DNA of 64,000 nucleotides. Source: Psilocybe azurescens. Taxonomy: Eukaryota; Basidiomycota; Agaricomycetes; Agaricales; Agrocybaceae. The stretch spans positions 186,001 through 250,000 of the forward strand of contig JAJIRX010000708.1 in assembly GCA_023853785.1 (NCBI GenBank), given 5' to 3'. Both the position numbers and the translations under genes were made by a program. Below the pieces are notes generated by a model, which saw only the letters and a program-made list of their open reading frames with translations, did not search any database and was not told the DNA's origin. Positions 12,593 to 24,315 of this stretch are shown here, one piece after another. Numbering within the stretch: position 1 is the first letter of the stretch; every line of letters begins with the position of its first letter.

Positions 12593-13410
12593 AGCCTAAA
12601 GTCTTAAACATTCGACAAGTAGTGACAGGTGTTAGTTGTCGCCTCACAGCCGTCAAGGCGAGGCTCATTCCCCCTTTCAACCCTTTTAGTGGCTCCCATC
12701 TTCTCAGAATCTGGGCAGAATGTTCTATCTTAGATCAGCAAATGTCGCTAAGTGCGGTGATCCATCATCAAGAAAGTTGAGATGTTGCCGACTTAGATTC
12801 GCACCCGGTCTATTTCTGTAGGACATCTCGGATTCACCTTGTTAGAAGGCTGTATACATGTATTGCGACATAATAAACTCATATAAGTATATAGAAGAAG
12901 ATTCAAGTAGATTAAGATGCAGTGAAACAGAAACAAAAATATTTAGGGGAGAAGGTTTGGAAAGCTGGTGTGAAGGTCCGAGTGGACTCTATCAGATAGG
13001 CGCCGATAATGCATCAGAACCTTATACTGAATAGTACTCAATTAAAATGACATAAAGGTACTTAAAATAGGTGACACGTGCAAAGTAGCTCGGCTTGATA
13101 ACAAATGTGCACTTATCACACTATATTCTTTGGGAAGGTTACAATAACTCATGCATGTCAGACACAAGCGCTCAGTCCTGCCTTGCAAACTGTAGACGAT
13201 CTCTCACTAAGAGTATTAGGAAGACTTACAAAATCTGCGTAGGCACCCAAATCGCCCACTGCATAGCGAGTACTATCCACAGGCCATTGGAAACGAACTT
13301 AATATAAATACGAAAAGAAAAAGACTCGCTAGCACAATACATAATTTTTTGTTTGGTAAATTCTGGACCAAGTCGTCATTCAACAGCAACTCATAATTCG
13401 TAACCTGTTT
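12593..13410. other. No gene recognised
   Basis: Spacer between the tRNA and the pseudogene that follows. Only short ORFs without resemblance to anything. Confidence 0.4.
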
Positions 13411-13960
13411 TTGACCATTGAACTGCGAGTTAAACCTTACATCTCGACTGGCACGAACAGATGCCGCACAACTTCTAACGCTGGCTACAGGGCCACAGCC
13501 GGTGCACAAGACACGACTCTGACAGAGCAGCTCACAGACGCGTTAACGACAGCAAAAGCAATCAAACGAGTACGCAAAGAAGATTCTGCTTTACAAAAGC
13601 ACTCAAGCTGGGGAAATACATACTTAAAGCAACTCCGCACAGCAATACTGCTGTCAAAGCCATTGCATACGACAGCCACAGCTCGTCTCTTGATAGTAGC
13701 ATCATGGCATTGGAGATAAGCTGAAAACATGATTCGATAGACAGCTGGGAAGAACAACACCAGATGATGTCGGAAATATGTAAAGAGTTGTGGAATGGGT
13801 TCCCAATCTCTGGCAATTTATTGCAGAGGTGGACTTGGAGCTCATTCGCCCGTCGCCGGTTCTGTGCTTGAGCACAGTCAGTAGAATGGGCAGTGTAAAT
13901 GGGAGACTGCATTAGCTGGTGCATTAAACTGCTACTAAGCCATGATGAAAGCCTCTGTGG
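13411..13960 (+). pseudogene. Decayed copy of the unknown gene at 14994
   Basis: It aligns with exon 1 of the intact gene 1.5 kb downstream. Shared pieces include STGT.RCRTTSNAG, LTDALTTAKAIKRVRKED, SALQK, and further on (other frames) DSWEEQHQMMSE, ELWNGF and LCLSTVSRMG. Frame changes after about 13620 and the absence of the later exons show it is non-functional. Similarity also extends a little upstream of the start, so this is a DNA-level tandem duplicate rather than a processed copy. Confidence 0.8.
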
Positions 13961-14993
13961 CTTGACTTTGTGAAGCATTGTCTGGGGAGGAGTGTGAGTC
14001 CGAGGAGTGAGGTCTCCATATCATGATGCAGAATCATTGCTTGTCATTGATGGAGAAGCGCAGAAATTGGCCTCTTACTGATATATCTGGTCAATACAGT
14101 CTTCAGGTATCCTGAATGAACATAGACTGACCCGTAGCTCATAATGAGACCCATAATTAATAATCAGAATGAGAATCGTCCAGTAAATGTCTACACTGAG
14201 TCACTGACCATCCCTAATGTAAGAATCTATTTTTATCTCACATGTCCTGGCAGCGATTAAGTATGCAAGGAAAACCGAAATGAGGGTCATACTTGCTGTT
14301 TTTGGTACAAGTCCCCCTGAATACTCTCATACACATTCATCGAGCCAAAAGTGGTCTAACAGGCCACAGGAGCTGGAAATCTATAGATTACAAGACACTA
14401 CAGTCTACCCCACTTTCGTGAGTACGCCTTAGTTTGTTTGTATACAGCCATTTTCGGCTTAGCAACCATGACGCAACTCAACTTTCTTCTACTTAGTTCG
14501 TCGTTGCCCCAAGCTCCCTCCATCGCTTATTGAGGAGCTTGCTGCCCTCTACTGCCCGATGCCAAAATGTCTAAGCTCACGTCGCCCGTGAGAACTTTGA
14601 AAGCGCCGAGCGGCGAGGACAGCTCAGCATTCCAGGCACTGGCATAGCGAAGCGCTCTACTCAGCACGCAGCTACTGTATTATCAACATCTATAGCTCAC
14701 TTGTATTCGAACTCTATGAGGCCTTGCTCCACAATTCACCAAAGACGGAAACCACGCAGGTCGGGATGACGACTTCCCTAAGATGTTTGGAGCAAACAAA
14801 AGCGCACTAGCGAAAAGTGGGGTGGTATCTAGGTTTTTGCATGTAGCTGTAATAAATGACGAAACAAAAACTTGCTAGTACTTTTTTTCTCAGCAATAAA
14901 GCCAAACCTGCGATTACAAGTTCGGCTTCCAACCAACTTTCAACTGAAAAGTCGTAACTTGCCTGAGAATCATCCAACTTCGAGCCAAACCCC
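13961..14993. other. Spacer with no recognisable gene
   Basis: About 1 kb between the decayed copy and the intact paralogue. It includes the promoter of the latter, which partly resembles the sequence before the pseudogene. Confidence 0.4.
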
Positions 14994-16006
14994 ATGTCTA
15001 CTGGCACGAAAAGACGCCGTACAGCCTCCAATGCTGGCTCTAAGGCTCCAACCACGAAAGGCGGCGCGCACGACGCGCCTTTGACGCGTCTCAACGGGCT
15101 CCTCACCGACGCGATAACAACCGCCAAAGCAATCAAACGAGCACGCAAAGATGATCCTGCCTTACAAAAAGCCCACAAACTCGCGAATTCGCTACTTAAA
15201 GCTCTTCCGCTTAGCGAAGTCACTGCCCTCAAAGATATCGGATACAATCTCCATAAAGCGTCTCTCGTGAGAGGCGTCAGGGCATTGGAGGTACATTGCA
15301 GACATGATCCAATTGATGGCTGGGAAGAGCAGAGCGAAATGATGTGGGATATATCTGGAGAGATTGTCAAATGGCTCTCGGAACTTTGGGGATTTATGGC
15401 AGAGGATGAAGTGGACCCGAACCACATTCGTCCATCTCTAATTCTGTGTTCAAACACAGTCAATAGTATGGGGAGTTGCGGAAGCAGGTGTGTTGGACTT
15501 TTTACCACTCCTTTTGTGGTTTTCCATTGACGCAAGCTCACTTCGAAATTGCAGCGCGGAATATACTGACATGAGCTGTAAAGTCAAAATAATTAACTCC
15601 AACGGCGAGATAGTTTACGAAGTTCGTATCTTTTTCAAAGACGGGCCTTCAGTGAACTAAATCGATTATATGTCTTTTTGTCTTCTTAGGAGGACGCTAG
15701 GCTTGACCACTCGCTTGCCTGGATGTGGAGAGAGTTATTCGTTTTCGCAGCCAGCCGAAAGAAACCAACTAAGGCCATTCTGGACAACATTCGGAGCCTC
15801 AATATCGCAGAAGATGTATTAGAGCTCATTCGAGTACCAGGTGATTAATTTCTATCCTTTTATGTTCCTAATTGCATGTTCAATATTATTTTATACCAGA
15901 GAAACAAACTTCCCGTGAGGATGACATGGATTTGTGGGACGGTCATTGGTCCAAAGCTATGAAGGACTCTGGTGCTCGACTTCGTGTGGCATTGTCTAAG
16001 AAGTGA
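14994..16006 (+). CDS. Unknown helical protein, about 272 residues
   Basis: Start MSTGTKRRRTASNAGSKAP at 14994. Exons 14994-15487, 15555-15621, 15690-15840 and 15900-16006 join in phase with no repair. The N-terminus is basic and low complexity and could serve nuclear targeting (inference). The rest looks alpha-helical, for example LLTDAITTAKAIKRARK, PALQKAHKLANSLLKAL, GYNLHKASLVRGVRALE and DGWEEQSEMMWDISGEIVKW. Exon 3 gives LAWMWRELFVFAASRKKPTK. It ends WSKAMKDSGARLRVALSKK. The intron after exon 2 uses a weak GTTCGT donor. I recognise no family or catalytic motif. A decayed partial copy lies immediately upstream. One of the few multi-exon genes here without a frame break. Confidence 0.7.
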
Positions 16007-16596
16007 ACTTTCCAGATGCAGGGCCGTTGACGGAGAAACCGAGACCTTGGCCATTCAAAATTGGTGTTCTGGGATTTTCCCTTCTTTCTTGAAACTATGA
16101 ATATGATAATGATACTGTACAATATTATAGGCGCTTCTCAGAATATTGCATGTGGTACAAGTGCTACCGAAATACGCACAGATCAAATATTGTACTGCCT
16201 TTGGCGCCCGTCATGAAATAAATGAAATGAACCTTTTACAGTATGCAGGAATAATTCCGGCTATATCACAGGAAGTGTATATTTGTGAAGGAAGCATCTC
16301 AATGAGGGTGCCATTTGTGGTTCGTCGTACAGGTCTTCTTGAATATATGCGCTTAAATGCGCTCAAGGGTCATAACCTTTGCCTAAGACGCGAAATAAAA
16401 GACAACGTGTCAATGACGCGTCTGGATTGGACTCGACTTCGCGTCGAACTGAGAGTTAACATCAACATAGTCTGAGCCTTGAAGCTTGAAGCTTGAAATC
16501 CGCCGTAATTCTGCACCGGAATTTTAAGCAATCAAGATCGATTTCTCAAACCTAGCACCCAATATATCGGACCACGATCACGAATATTTAAGCCGT
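16007..16596. other. Convergent 3' spacer
   Basis: Lies between two genes ending toward each other. A 109-codon open frame at 16146-16475 (+) shows no family signal. A short TTGAAGC direct repeat is present near 16480. Confidence 0.4.
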
Positions 16597-18252
16597 CTAA
16601 CTGCGATAGTCCCCGTTAATCCTAACATACTCCTACAAAAACAAGAAAAAGATGATTCACAATCAGCAATCAAAAGATAACCACAAGCCTCCCGCTAAAA
16701 GAAACACTCACATAACTAAAATCGCACGTCCAATACTGCGCCTCGGCTTCCGCATCCCCACCCATCCCCAGCTCGACCACGACCTCGAAGTCCTCAAGGC
16801 TCAGAATTTCCTTCGCCCGGACTTCATCGACATTTTCGGGCTCGCCGTTGACGAGTACGGGGAGTGCGGATGTTCCGTCGGACGGGACGAAGGTGACGTT
16901 CACTTTTGTGGGATCGATGACGGGGGCTGCGCCTGTGGATGAAGACGGGAGGAGGGGGACGGAGCCGGTTGCAGCGAGGATGCGGCCCCAGCTGTCGTAG
17001 AAATAGGTTAGATAAGAGTTATGTTGTGGGTTGCGAGGGAGGATATCTGTAAATATATGCGTACTTAGCGTCTTCTCCGTAGAGAGCTGTTTTTACAAGC
17101 GCCGAAGTCGAGATTCGTGAGGCAATGTTATGCGCGTCTTTGTACGAAGGTGCACCCTGAAGGACGAAAAGAAAGAAAGAAAGAAGATTGATGAGTACGA
17201 AATAGTAAGAGGAGATGAGAGAAAGGACACAAAAACGTACTTTAACAGTAACAGTAACAAACTTAGTCGCGCCTTCCCCGTCCCGAACCACCAACTTGGC
17301 GAGATCAGCCGCGAAATCCGTCAGTTCCTTCTTAAACACCTCATATCCCTGCTTATCCATGTCCTCGTCAATGACCATACCATTTGAAGCAGCGCCATTC
17401 GCGAGCACATAGATCGAATCGTTCGTAGACATGTCTCCGTCGACGCTGATCGAGTTGAAGCTGCGGTCGACTGCATACGTGAGAGCACTCTGCAGACTCT
17501 TCGGGGAGACGGCCGCGTCGGTCATGATGCACCCCAGAAGCGTCGCATGCAATTGCTTAGACCCCCGGAGGAAAAGGTGGTCCCAGCAGGACCCATGTCG
17601 GGGTGGATCATCCCGGCCCCCTTGTCCATACCCGCCATGCGGTACTCGACACCTCCGATTGTGAACGTCCGCGAGCGAAGCTTGGGGAACGTGTCGGTCG
17701 TCATGAACGCCTGAGCGGCGCGTTCCCAGGCTGAGAAGTCGGATCCGAGCGTCGCTGAAGATTGAGACTTGATGCCTCCGACGATCTTCGAGATGGGCAG
17801 GTTCTGTCCGATGACCCCCGTCGACATGACGAGTGTCTCGTGTTCGAATTCTGATTTGGAAGACTTGGAGAGCAGGCCGTCGGTGGCTTCTACCATCGCC
17901 CACGCGTCGTCCATGCCCTGCTTGCCCGTGACCGCATTCGCACAGCCGCTGTTGACGACCACCGCACGTGCATACCCCCATTCTTCTTCAGGATCTCGTT
18001 CGATACGAGGACGGGGGCAGCTTTGAATGCATTCCGCGTGAAGCACGCTGCGGCTGTCGTAGGATGCTCCGAAGTCGAGAGGATCACTGCGAGGTCGGGC
18101 ACGCCTGCTTTTTTCTTCACTCCCGCGTGGACCCCTCCCAATACGAATCCAGCGGGGAATGACGAGGAGGGTAGTGGGTAGTGGTGATGCGCTTTAGAAG
18201 GTGTGGGCTTTATGGTGATGCTCGACATCAACCTCTTGGGAAGGAACGACAT
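16597..18252 (-). CDS. Ornithine/glutamate N-acetyltransferase (ArgJ type), mitochondrial
   Basis: Transfers acetyl from N-acetylornithine to glutamate in the arginine cycle and is usually mitochondrial in fungi. Start MSFLPKRLMSSITIKPTPSK, a basic Ser-rich presequence; an ATG 11 codons upstream (18285) is possible. Exons: 18252-17241, 17156-17065, 16991-16712, 16632-16597. Motifs: ARAVVVNSGCANAVTG, MAGMDKGAGMIHPDMG, then QLHATLLGCIMTDAAVSP, whose Thr is the self-cleavage nucleophile separating alpha and beta chains. Then DRSFNSISVDGDMSTND, NWGRILAATG and the terminal EYVRINGDYRS. Two frame breaks, each at a run of five C on the plus strand (17562-17566, 17975-17979), are repaired by one base. 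The repairs restore KKNGGYARAVVV and GGSKQLHATLL across otherwise highly conserved sequence. Full-length and probably functional. Confidence 0.9.
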
Positions 18253-20133
18253 CGTTAGTGCTGGGGCTGGATTCAGAAGACACAAATTTGAGTCTTGAGC
18301 TATTTATTCGGATAGGTGCATGGACTCACACAGGGCCAGCTGGAGCAGTTAACGCGATTGGGCACAACTTATGCTATGCCAGCACGTTAATGGACTGTAA
18401 ACACAAATACATCTGCGTGCGTACATGGAAGACTGTGACTCACCGAAATGCTTCCCTCCTGGGAGCTCCTCGCGATAATCCCGAAAAGATCCAGTTTCCG
18501 TTCGGCAAGAAAAATCAACTATTGCTTCCGTCACCGCATATGGTGCTGAGTCAGGGGCTACAACATGCACATAGGTCCTCCGATAGGAAGCCAGAGCCAG
18601 GCTCTTCTGAACAAACTAAGAAAACAACTATTTCCCTTATATTTACCTGTGAGCATTTTTAGAAGAGGGACGTCAAAGCTCGCTTTGTCTATTCCAGGAG
18701 AATTTTGTTCGACGGCACATACCTTTACTTTCAGGTCGGGTCTGGCATGCGTTCGGAAGTTGCCGGAAACGCGAGCCCAGCATGTATTTCATTCGTGAAG
18801 TCGAAATTCTATGCACTGGAATAGTTATTTGAGTATATTTTTGCCTGAGGTCGTAGTGAAGCTTCTCTATGAACTTCTGCTAATGGAACAATTTAATTGG
18901 TCTCATTGTCACCCCAACCAATTGTATTTCAACTTAATCGGCGACCTTTATGTTTTATCTGTGCAGGAACGTCTAAAATCCAATCAGCCTGACGTGTAAA
19001 CGGATGTGGACCGGCAATAGCCGGCAATTAGGCTCAACTAAGGAGTACTAAATTTGATGCTATTTGACGGCGGAACAGTTCAGCGGCGTATCGTATCCAT
19101 GTGAATCCATGTGTCCCTAGTGGACATCAAATTACAACTTACCGTATAACCGTGTTCAATATAAAAAGCTCCCTGTAAATAATAATCTCGACCTAAATTT
19201 GAAGCCATCCTCCGTCCTGAGATGTACTCTGCTTGGAGGGTTCAACAAGGTGTAGAAGCTATGTCGGCACTGCAATTTCGCTGTATTTATTTACACAGAT
19301 CACGAAGTGAACAAGGTTACAATACCTATCTTACCCTTTGAGAAAGAAGAGTCATACAAAGTATTATATCGACGAAGTGACATACGATGAGATTATTCCT
19401 CGATGGTGCTGGCACTAGTGATTAAAAGGATGAGAACAGTTAAAGATCGACCGTTGAAGATATGATATTCGCGCAGGCATCCAAAAATTTAAACCCTGAA
19501 TATTCCGGCCAAGATGAGTCATTAATGGAAACCTTTAACGAGATTGGAAAACGACTAGTACAAAACGGGCAAAAAATGAGTCATTTGAGGTATTTGTGGC
19601 GGCTTAAACGAAAACTCGAAGCGAATGCCGCACACCCTAACAGTAAAGCGCCTGGTACGAAAGGCGCCATTGAATTATCTACTTCTTCGTTTTAAACCCT
19701 AGAATATCTAACGAATACCCCTTTTCACACCCTGTACCTCTCTCTCCAAACTTTCTCTTTTAATTTACGCACCTCGTAAGTTATTTGTGTCCTCATATGA
19801 CGAGATCTCCCAAAACGGAAAATAATTCCCACAATCCTCACAGGCGCCCACAAAAGGTTAAAAATTATAGGCACGCACCCCTAATAAAGCTTAATGAATG
19901 GCTTGGCCACCAACTTTCCGCATAGAACAAACGACAAAATTTAAACCATATGATGTGACCTCTCCGGCCCCCTTCCCTCTCCTCTTCTTCTTCCACCCAC
20001 CACTCCTCCACCACTCCTTGTCCGACGCGTTCTAGATTTCCTCTCCAACTCATCCTGGCTCCAGAGAGCCATCCTTCGTACGCCGATTTTTGGACGTGTG
20101 GTAGGCAGCAGGCCATAGTATAAGTTGGAAATT
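18253..20133. other. Divergent promoter region, no gene recognised
   Basis: 1.9 kb between ARG7 (-) and the membrane-protein gene (+). It contains open frames at 18258-18662, 18565-18798 and 19462-19695 (+) with no family resemblance. A pyrimidine-rich tract occurs around 19980-20040. Confidence 0.4.
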
Positions 20134-21644
20134 ATGGCGCAGATTTCACTCGAACTCGCCCACGCGATCGCAATATGGATAGAGGTGAGGATTGCTTGCT
20201 TCGCTGGATCTTTGGGGTGTTTCTTGCTGAACCGTGTTCCTCTCTCTGCAGGTATTCATTTACGGTACAGAAAGCGCGTCATATTTTTGAAGACACTCTG
20301 ATGTACAATACAGGGATATATACGGCTCTGTTCCTTTCTGCCCTTCCAGTGATGTTGAAAAGCAGTCGAAGGAGCAACGGCGCATGGGTATGCATCACAC
20401 ACTCTCGCAACACGTCCATTTATCTTGGAGACCGCCATTCCACTGAGACTCTTACAGATATTCTTGATCGCTACTCTTTTGATGTACTCAATCGCGACAC
20501 TTCATATGGGTGGGCATGTTCCTCTCCCCGAGATCTCACTGCCGCAGACTGACAGGAGGGGTCGTAACTTTGAAACCAATTAGCATTGGCCATGGTTCGT
20601 TTCCTTCGAGGCTTTGTACTTCTCAAAGGAGATACGGGCCCAGTGGGATACATGTATGACTTCACTAGAGCGGATACAGTTCTCGACAGCACGGTTTATT
20701 GCGTTATAACTTGGATCGGGGACGCCCTCGTAGTAAGCAAATCCCAAACCGAAAACAATACTATATTTCTCGGAAAAGACTCATTAAAAAATTTTCCTTC
20801 TAGATATATCGTTGCTATTTCGTGTGGAACAAGAACATCATGATAATTGTGTTGCCTATGTTACTTTTGGCAGCCTCAATTGGTTAGTCGCCGTTACGGG
20901 TATATACTACTATGATCCTCTAACAAGAGTGTTCGTCGCATTATGCAGGAGTGAACATCTACGTCCTCTGGTGGTTCACCCATCTGAACTCAGCAATCAA
21001 CTACTCCGCTTCCATTGCCCTCGTCGATGCCATCTACCCGCTCGCACTCTCGCAGAACGTGATCACTACTGCGCTCATTGCATTTAAAATCTACAATCAG
21101 CACCGCGCGTCCAGTGCGCACGGGGTCGTAGACCGTAGCTCAAAGCTCAGTCTTATCAGGATTCTGCGCATCTTGGTCGAGAGCGCGATGCTGTACACCG
21201 TGCAGCTCTTCGTCCTAATGATTCTGTGCTATGTGCACAGCAACGGGCAGGTGATATTACAATTTGCTATCGTTCCAAGCATCGGTGCGTTTTTTGCTTC
21301 CGCTTGTTTGCAGGTTACATCATATTCTCGAAAATGTTTATTCACTTGTCGTTCTTCAGGCATCGTGTTCGTCCTCATCTCCATTCGCGTCCACACAGCG
21401 AAAACGACTACCGTCTATGGCACCGGCCTAGGGACCATTCCCGCCTGGCTAGAGGAGACCGACGAGGCCATCGAGTTCAGCACCAACGCATCCCTCCCCC
21501 CCCGGCGTCGTTACTCTCCGCGTCTCGGACACCGACAGAGACGATAGAGATGACAGAGACGACTACTCGGAACCCTTCAGCACTGGATCGTATGCCCACA
21601 AAAGGAGTACCAAAAGTCATTCAGGGGATAGTAACACACTCTGA
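20134..21644 (+). CDS. Multi-pass membrane protein of a basidiomycete-expanded family
   Basis: Start MAQISLELAHAIAIWIE at 20134. Exons: 20134-20184, a 13-nt exon 20252-20264, 20314-20509, 20584-20732, 20814-20882, 20949-21284, 21360-21644. Joined, these read VFIYGIYTALFLSALPVML (TM1), FLIATLLMYSIATLHM (TM2), ALAMVRFLRGFVL, GDALV then IYRCYFVW, VLPMLLLAASIG, then IALVDAIYPLALSQNVITT, and an AMLYTVQLFVLMILC helix. The tail is polar and Asp-rich. This IYG/IYRC-type seven-helix pattern is common in Agaricomycetes and has no assigned function that I know. Two breaks: A4 at 20358-20361 (one base fewer restores the frame into TM2) and C8 at 21496-21503 (one more restores the tail GVVTLRVSDTDRDD). 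Confidence 0.72.
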
Positions 21645-22730
21645 CCTTGCTTCGTTTTTCGTGGTGTTTTTTGGCTTGTAGTTTCGGTATCTATCGCTGG
21701 ATCTTGCTCCTCTCGCAGTGGTGGCAATTCGCCACTGCCGACGCCGATGCCAGGTGCGACGAAAAACGGGAGTTCGGAGAATTTTGATTGAGGTTCCTCT
21801 CGCACTGTTGTGGGCCGCTCGCAGTTTTCTCCAACGTATTTCCGGTGCAATAAAGTGAGTATGAGCTTCCTTATTCTCATTCCTTGGGAGTTGGACTTGA
21901 CTACTTTATCGTATTAGTATGCAATATGACCGGTATGGGAGCTCAAAGTTCATTATGTCCCAGGCAACGCAGTTATGCTATTTTAATACGTAGATAGAGG
22001 TTGGGCCGCAGTCAAATATGTGAGTCGAGTTACTTATATGCAAACCGAGGGAGATTGTGGTCAATTATGTGAGACCGAGATCTCCGGAGAGCGGCACCAT
22101 GAAACTTCAAGATCACTCACAACTTGGAACCGTCTATGTCCGAACGACTCAAATACGAACTCGCGCAGTCGTAATAAGAGTAATACTTAGCTGCGGCATG
22201 CCATAATCATATCGTATACGCCATTCTGTTGACGTTTGAGAAAATTGAGAGTCGATCCTGGTCGTACGATTGCAAGGGCTGGGATGCCACCATAATTTCC
22301 AATCAGTCAGTCGTAAGAGCCGCAGCATTTCTCAAGTATTTCTAGCTGAAAGGGGGGAGACCTCCTGTCATCATAATCAGATTAGATAATAGATGAATGG
22401 CGATTGTCTATTACATGAAAACCTGGGGTCTAAGCCTTCTCCAAAGAGCGCAGTAGAGAACGCCACTTTGTAGACGATGACACATAGCTAAGCTATCGTT
22501 GAGAACAATAAGACATATCGAGTCAAGCAGTCAGAATAGCCTGATCCAAAGTTCAGATATTACGCTTCGCTGACTACAGAAAGCGTGCTAAATCACCAAA
22601 CTCAACGCCTTGAGAAGATTCCACCCTAATTCGGAATTCCAGTCGTCAGTTCATAAGTATAAAGAACTCCGCCGAATGAGAGATTGTAAAACTGACAAAG
22701 ATTCAGTCACCCCCTGGAACAGAACAGAAA
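21645..22730. other. Spacer before the DJ-1 cluster
   Basis: No gene recognised. The last about 120 bases before 22731 presumably hold the promoter and leader of the first DJ-1-type gene. Confidence 0.4.
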
Positions 22731-23423
22731 ATGTCTCCGCAAATACTCAACTTCGGGCTTATCCTCCTCCCCGAGTTTCAATGGCTCGACGCAGCAGGCC
22801 CCGTCGACTATATCAACAACCACTCCTATGGCATAATCAGCCAATTCAGGAGTCTCCCGCAATCATTAATTGACAAAGCGTCCATCATAAAATGGCACTA
22901 TATTTCGAGCGATCTTAGGCCTGTGCAACCCACATCTGGGCCTACTCAAAACCCTACATGCACGTTTGAAGACTGCCCTGCGCTCGACTACATCGTCGTT
23001 CCAGGTCCGGACCCTACCATTACGGCACCCAAGGGCTTCGTACCGTTTATCCAGAAACGCATCGCGGATCCTCAGCTCAAGGCCTTGTTGATGGTGTGTA
23101 CCGCGGCACTTATCGTCGCCCAAGCCGGGGTGCTCGACGGACTCCAAGTGTGCAGTAACAAGTTGGCTTTACGATTCTTGTCCGGGAAGGGGTTCTTGAA
23201 TAAATTCAATAAGATCAAGTGGGTGAAGGATAAGAGGTGGACTGTGGACGGAAAGATATGGAGCTCTGCTGGGATCACGTCGGGTATTGATCTCGCTGCT
23301 GAGTTCGCGCGGGTGCATTTTGATGCTGCCATTGTCGAGCTTGTGAAGGACGGCGCGGAGTTCGAGCCTAAGCCTGCACAACCAGACCCATTCGCCAGGA
23401 TACTCGAGGGAGTTGATTTGTAA
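22731..23423 (+). CDS. DJ-1/PfpI family protein, paralogue 1
   Basis: Single exon, 230 residues, MSPQILNFGLILLPEFQWLD. The nucleophile elbow reads ALLMVCTAALIVAQAGVLDG with the Cys at about residue 124, and the SNK segment follows it. LDAAGPVDYI near residue 20 supplies the Asp seen in isonitrile-hydratase-like members. The C-terminal WSSAGITSGIDLAAEFARVH is the conserved helix entry of the fold. Members are class-I glutamine-amidotransferase-like hydrolases or glyoxalases of varied function; substrate here is unknown. First of three tandem genes on the same strand and the most divergent of them. No frame break. Confidence 0.88.
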   Translation: MSPQILNFGLILLPEFQWLDAAGPVDYINNHSYGIISQFRSLPQSLIDKASIIKWHYISSDLRPVQPTSGPTQNPTCTFEDCPALDYIVVPGPDPTITAPKGFVPFIQKRIADPQLKALLMVCTAALIVAQAGVLDGLQVCSNKLALRFLSGKGFLNKFNKIKWVKDKRWTVDGKIWSSAGITSGIDLAAEFARVHFDAAIVELVKDGAEFEPKPAQPDPFARILEGVDL

Positions 23424-24315
23424 TTAGCAGTGTAGAGACATGCTCTGGAGCGGCCGTCGACGAGGCCTTAAATTGCGTCTTTTGAAATGATATAAACCAG
23501 GGGGTCATGTGTTTCCAAATTCACTGAATGTCAACGGCAAGTAAGTTGTGTCTGAATACAATCTGGACAGTAAAACATTCATTTTCAAAGAATCATAAAG
23601 GATAGCTTTAATTTCATGTATTAGTATGTAGTCGCAATAAAGAGAACTGCCCAGCAAACTTCCGGCTACGCTAGTCGAAAATCAGGGAAGATCGCAAGAA
23701 ATTCATCACGTATACTATTATCCACATTGGGGAATTACTTCCTAATTAAGAGGGATGTAAGTGGTCCAATGCATTCAATTCTGTCCGGACGATTCGGCGC
23801 GCTTCTGAGTCTAGAAGTTGATGAATCATAGAATTTCGAATATAAATAGTTGTCAATAATTTATAATGATGACAACTTTGGCTCACCCGCAGTACATCGC
23901 GAATTCCATGGTATCATGAGACCGTCAAACAAGGGGATATCCGCCTATTTTTACGTCACATTCGAGTATTTTCGTGAACTTAGTCGGGTATAGTGTGCTA
24001 TGTTAGATGATCGACATCTACCCGAGGTTAATATAGTTCTGCAGATCAGGAGAAGAGTCAAGGAGACAAGAATACCCCGGTTATGAGAATCACTAAGCAA
24101 AAGCTCTCCTGAGAGCCTCTCTACCATAAGTAGACATTGTATGACCAATTTTGTAGCGCCCATTCACCTACGTCTCGGACTTACCGGTCAATCTGCATAC
24201 AGTGTAACTGCATATAAGGCCAGGAAATACCAACGGGAAAGATAACACACCACTTCAGAAACATTCACACCAAGTTTTACCAGACCGTTAAACGCATCTA
24301 TCTTACTCGTCGAGA
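23424..24315. repeat. Spacer 1 of the DJ-1 duplication
   Basis: Shares ordered blocks with the spacer before paralogue 3: GGAATTACTTCCTAATTAAG (about 23730), CATGGTATCATGAGACCGTC (about 23908) and GAGAATCACTAAGCAAA (about 24084). This shows that promoter DNA was duplicated along with the genes. Confidence 0.7.

Noticed and set aside
16146..16475. 109-codon plus-strand frame
   Set aside because: Irregular composition, lies in the 3' spacer of two convergent genes, no recognisable domain.
17870..17985. Tiny intron explaining the ARG7 frame change at 17975
   Set aside because: The only GT..AG option would remove the conserved VVVNSGCAN segment; one missing base in a C5 run is simpler.
18258..18662. 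134-codon plus-strand frame starting antisense to the ARG7 start
   Set aside because: Lies almost wholly in the divergent spacer and has no domain; chance ORF.
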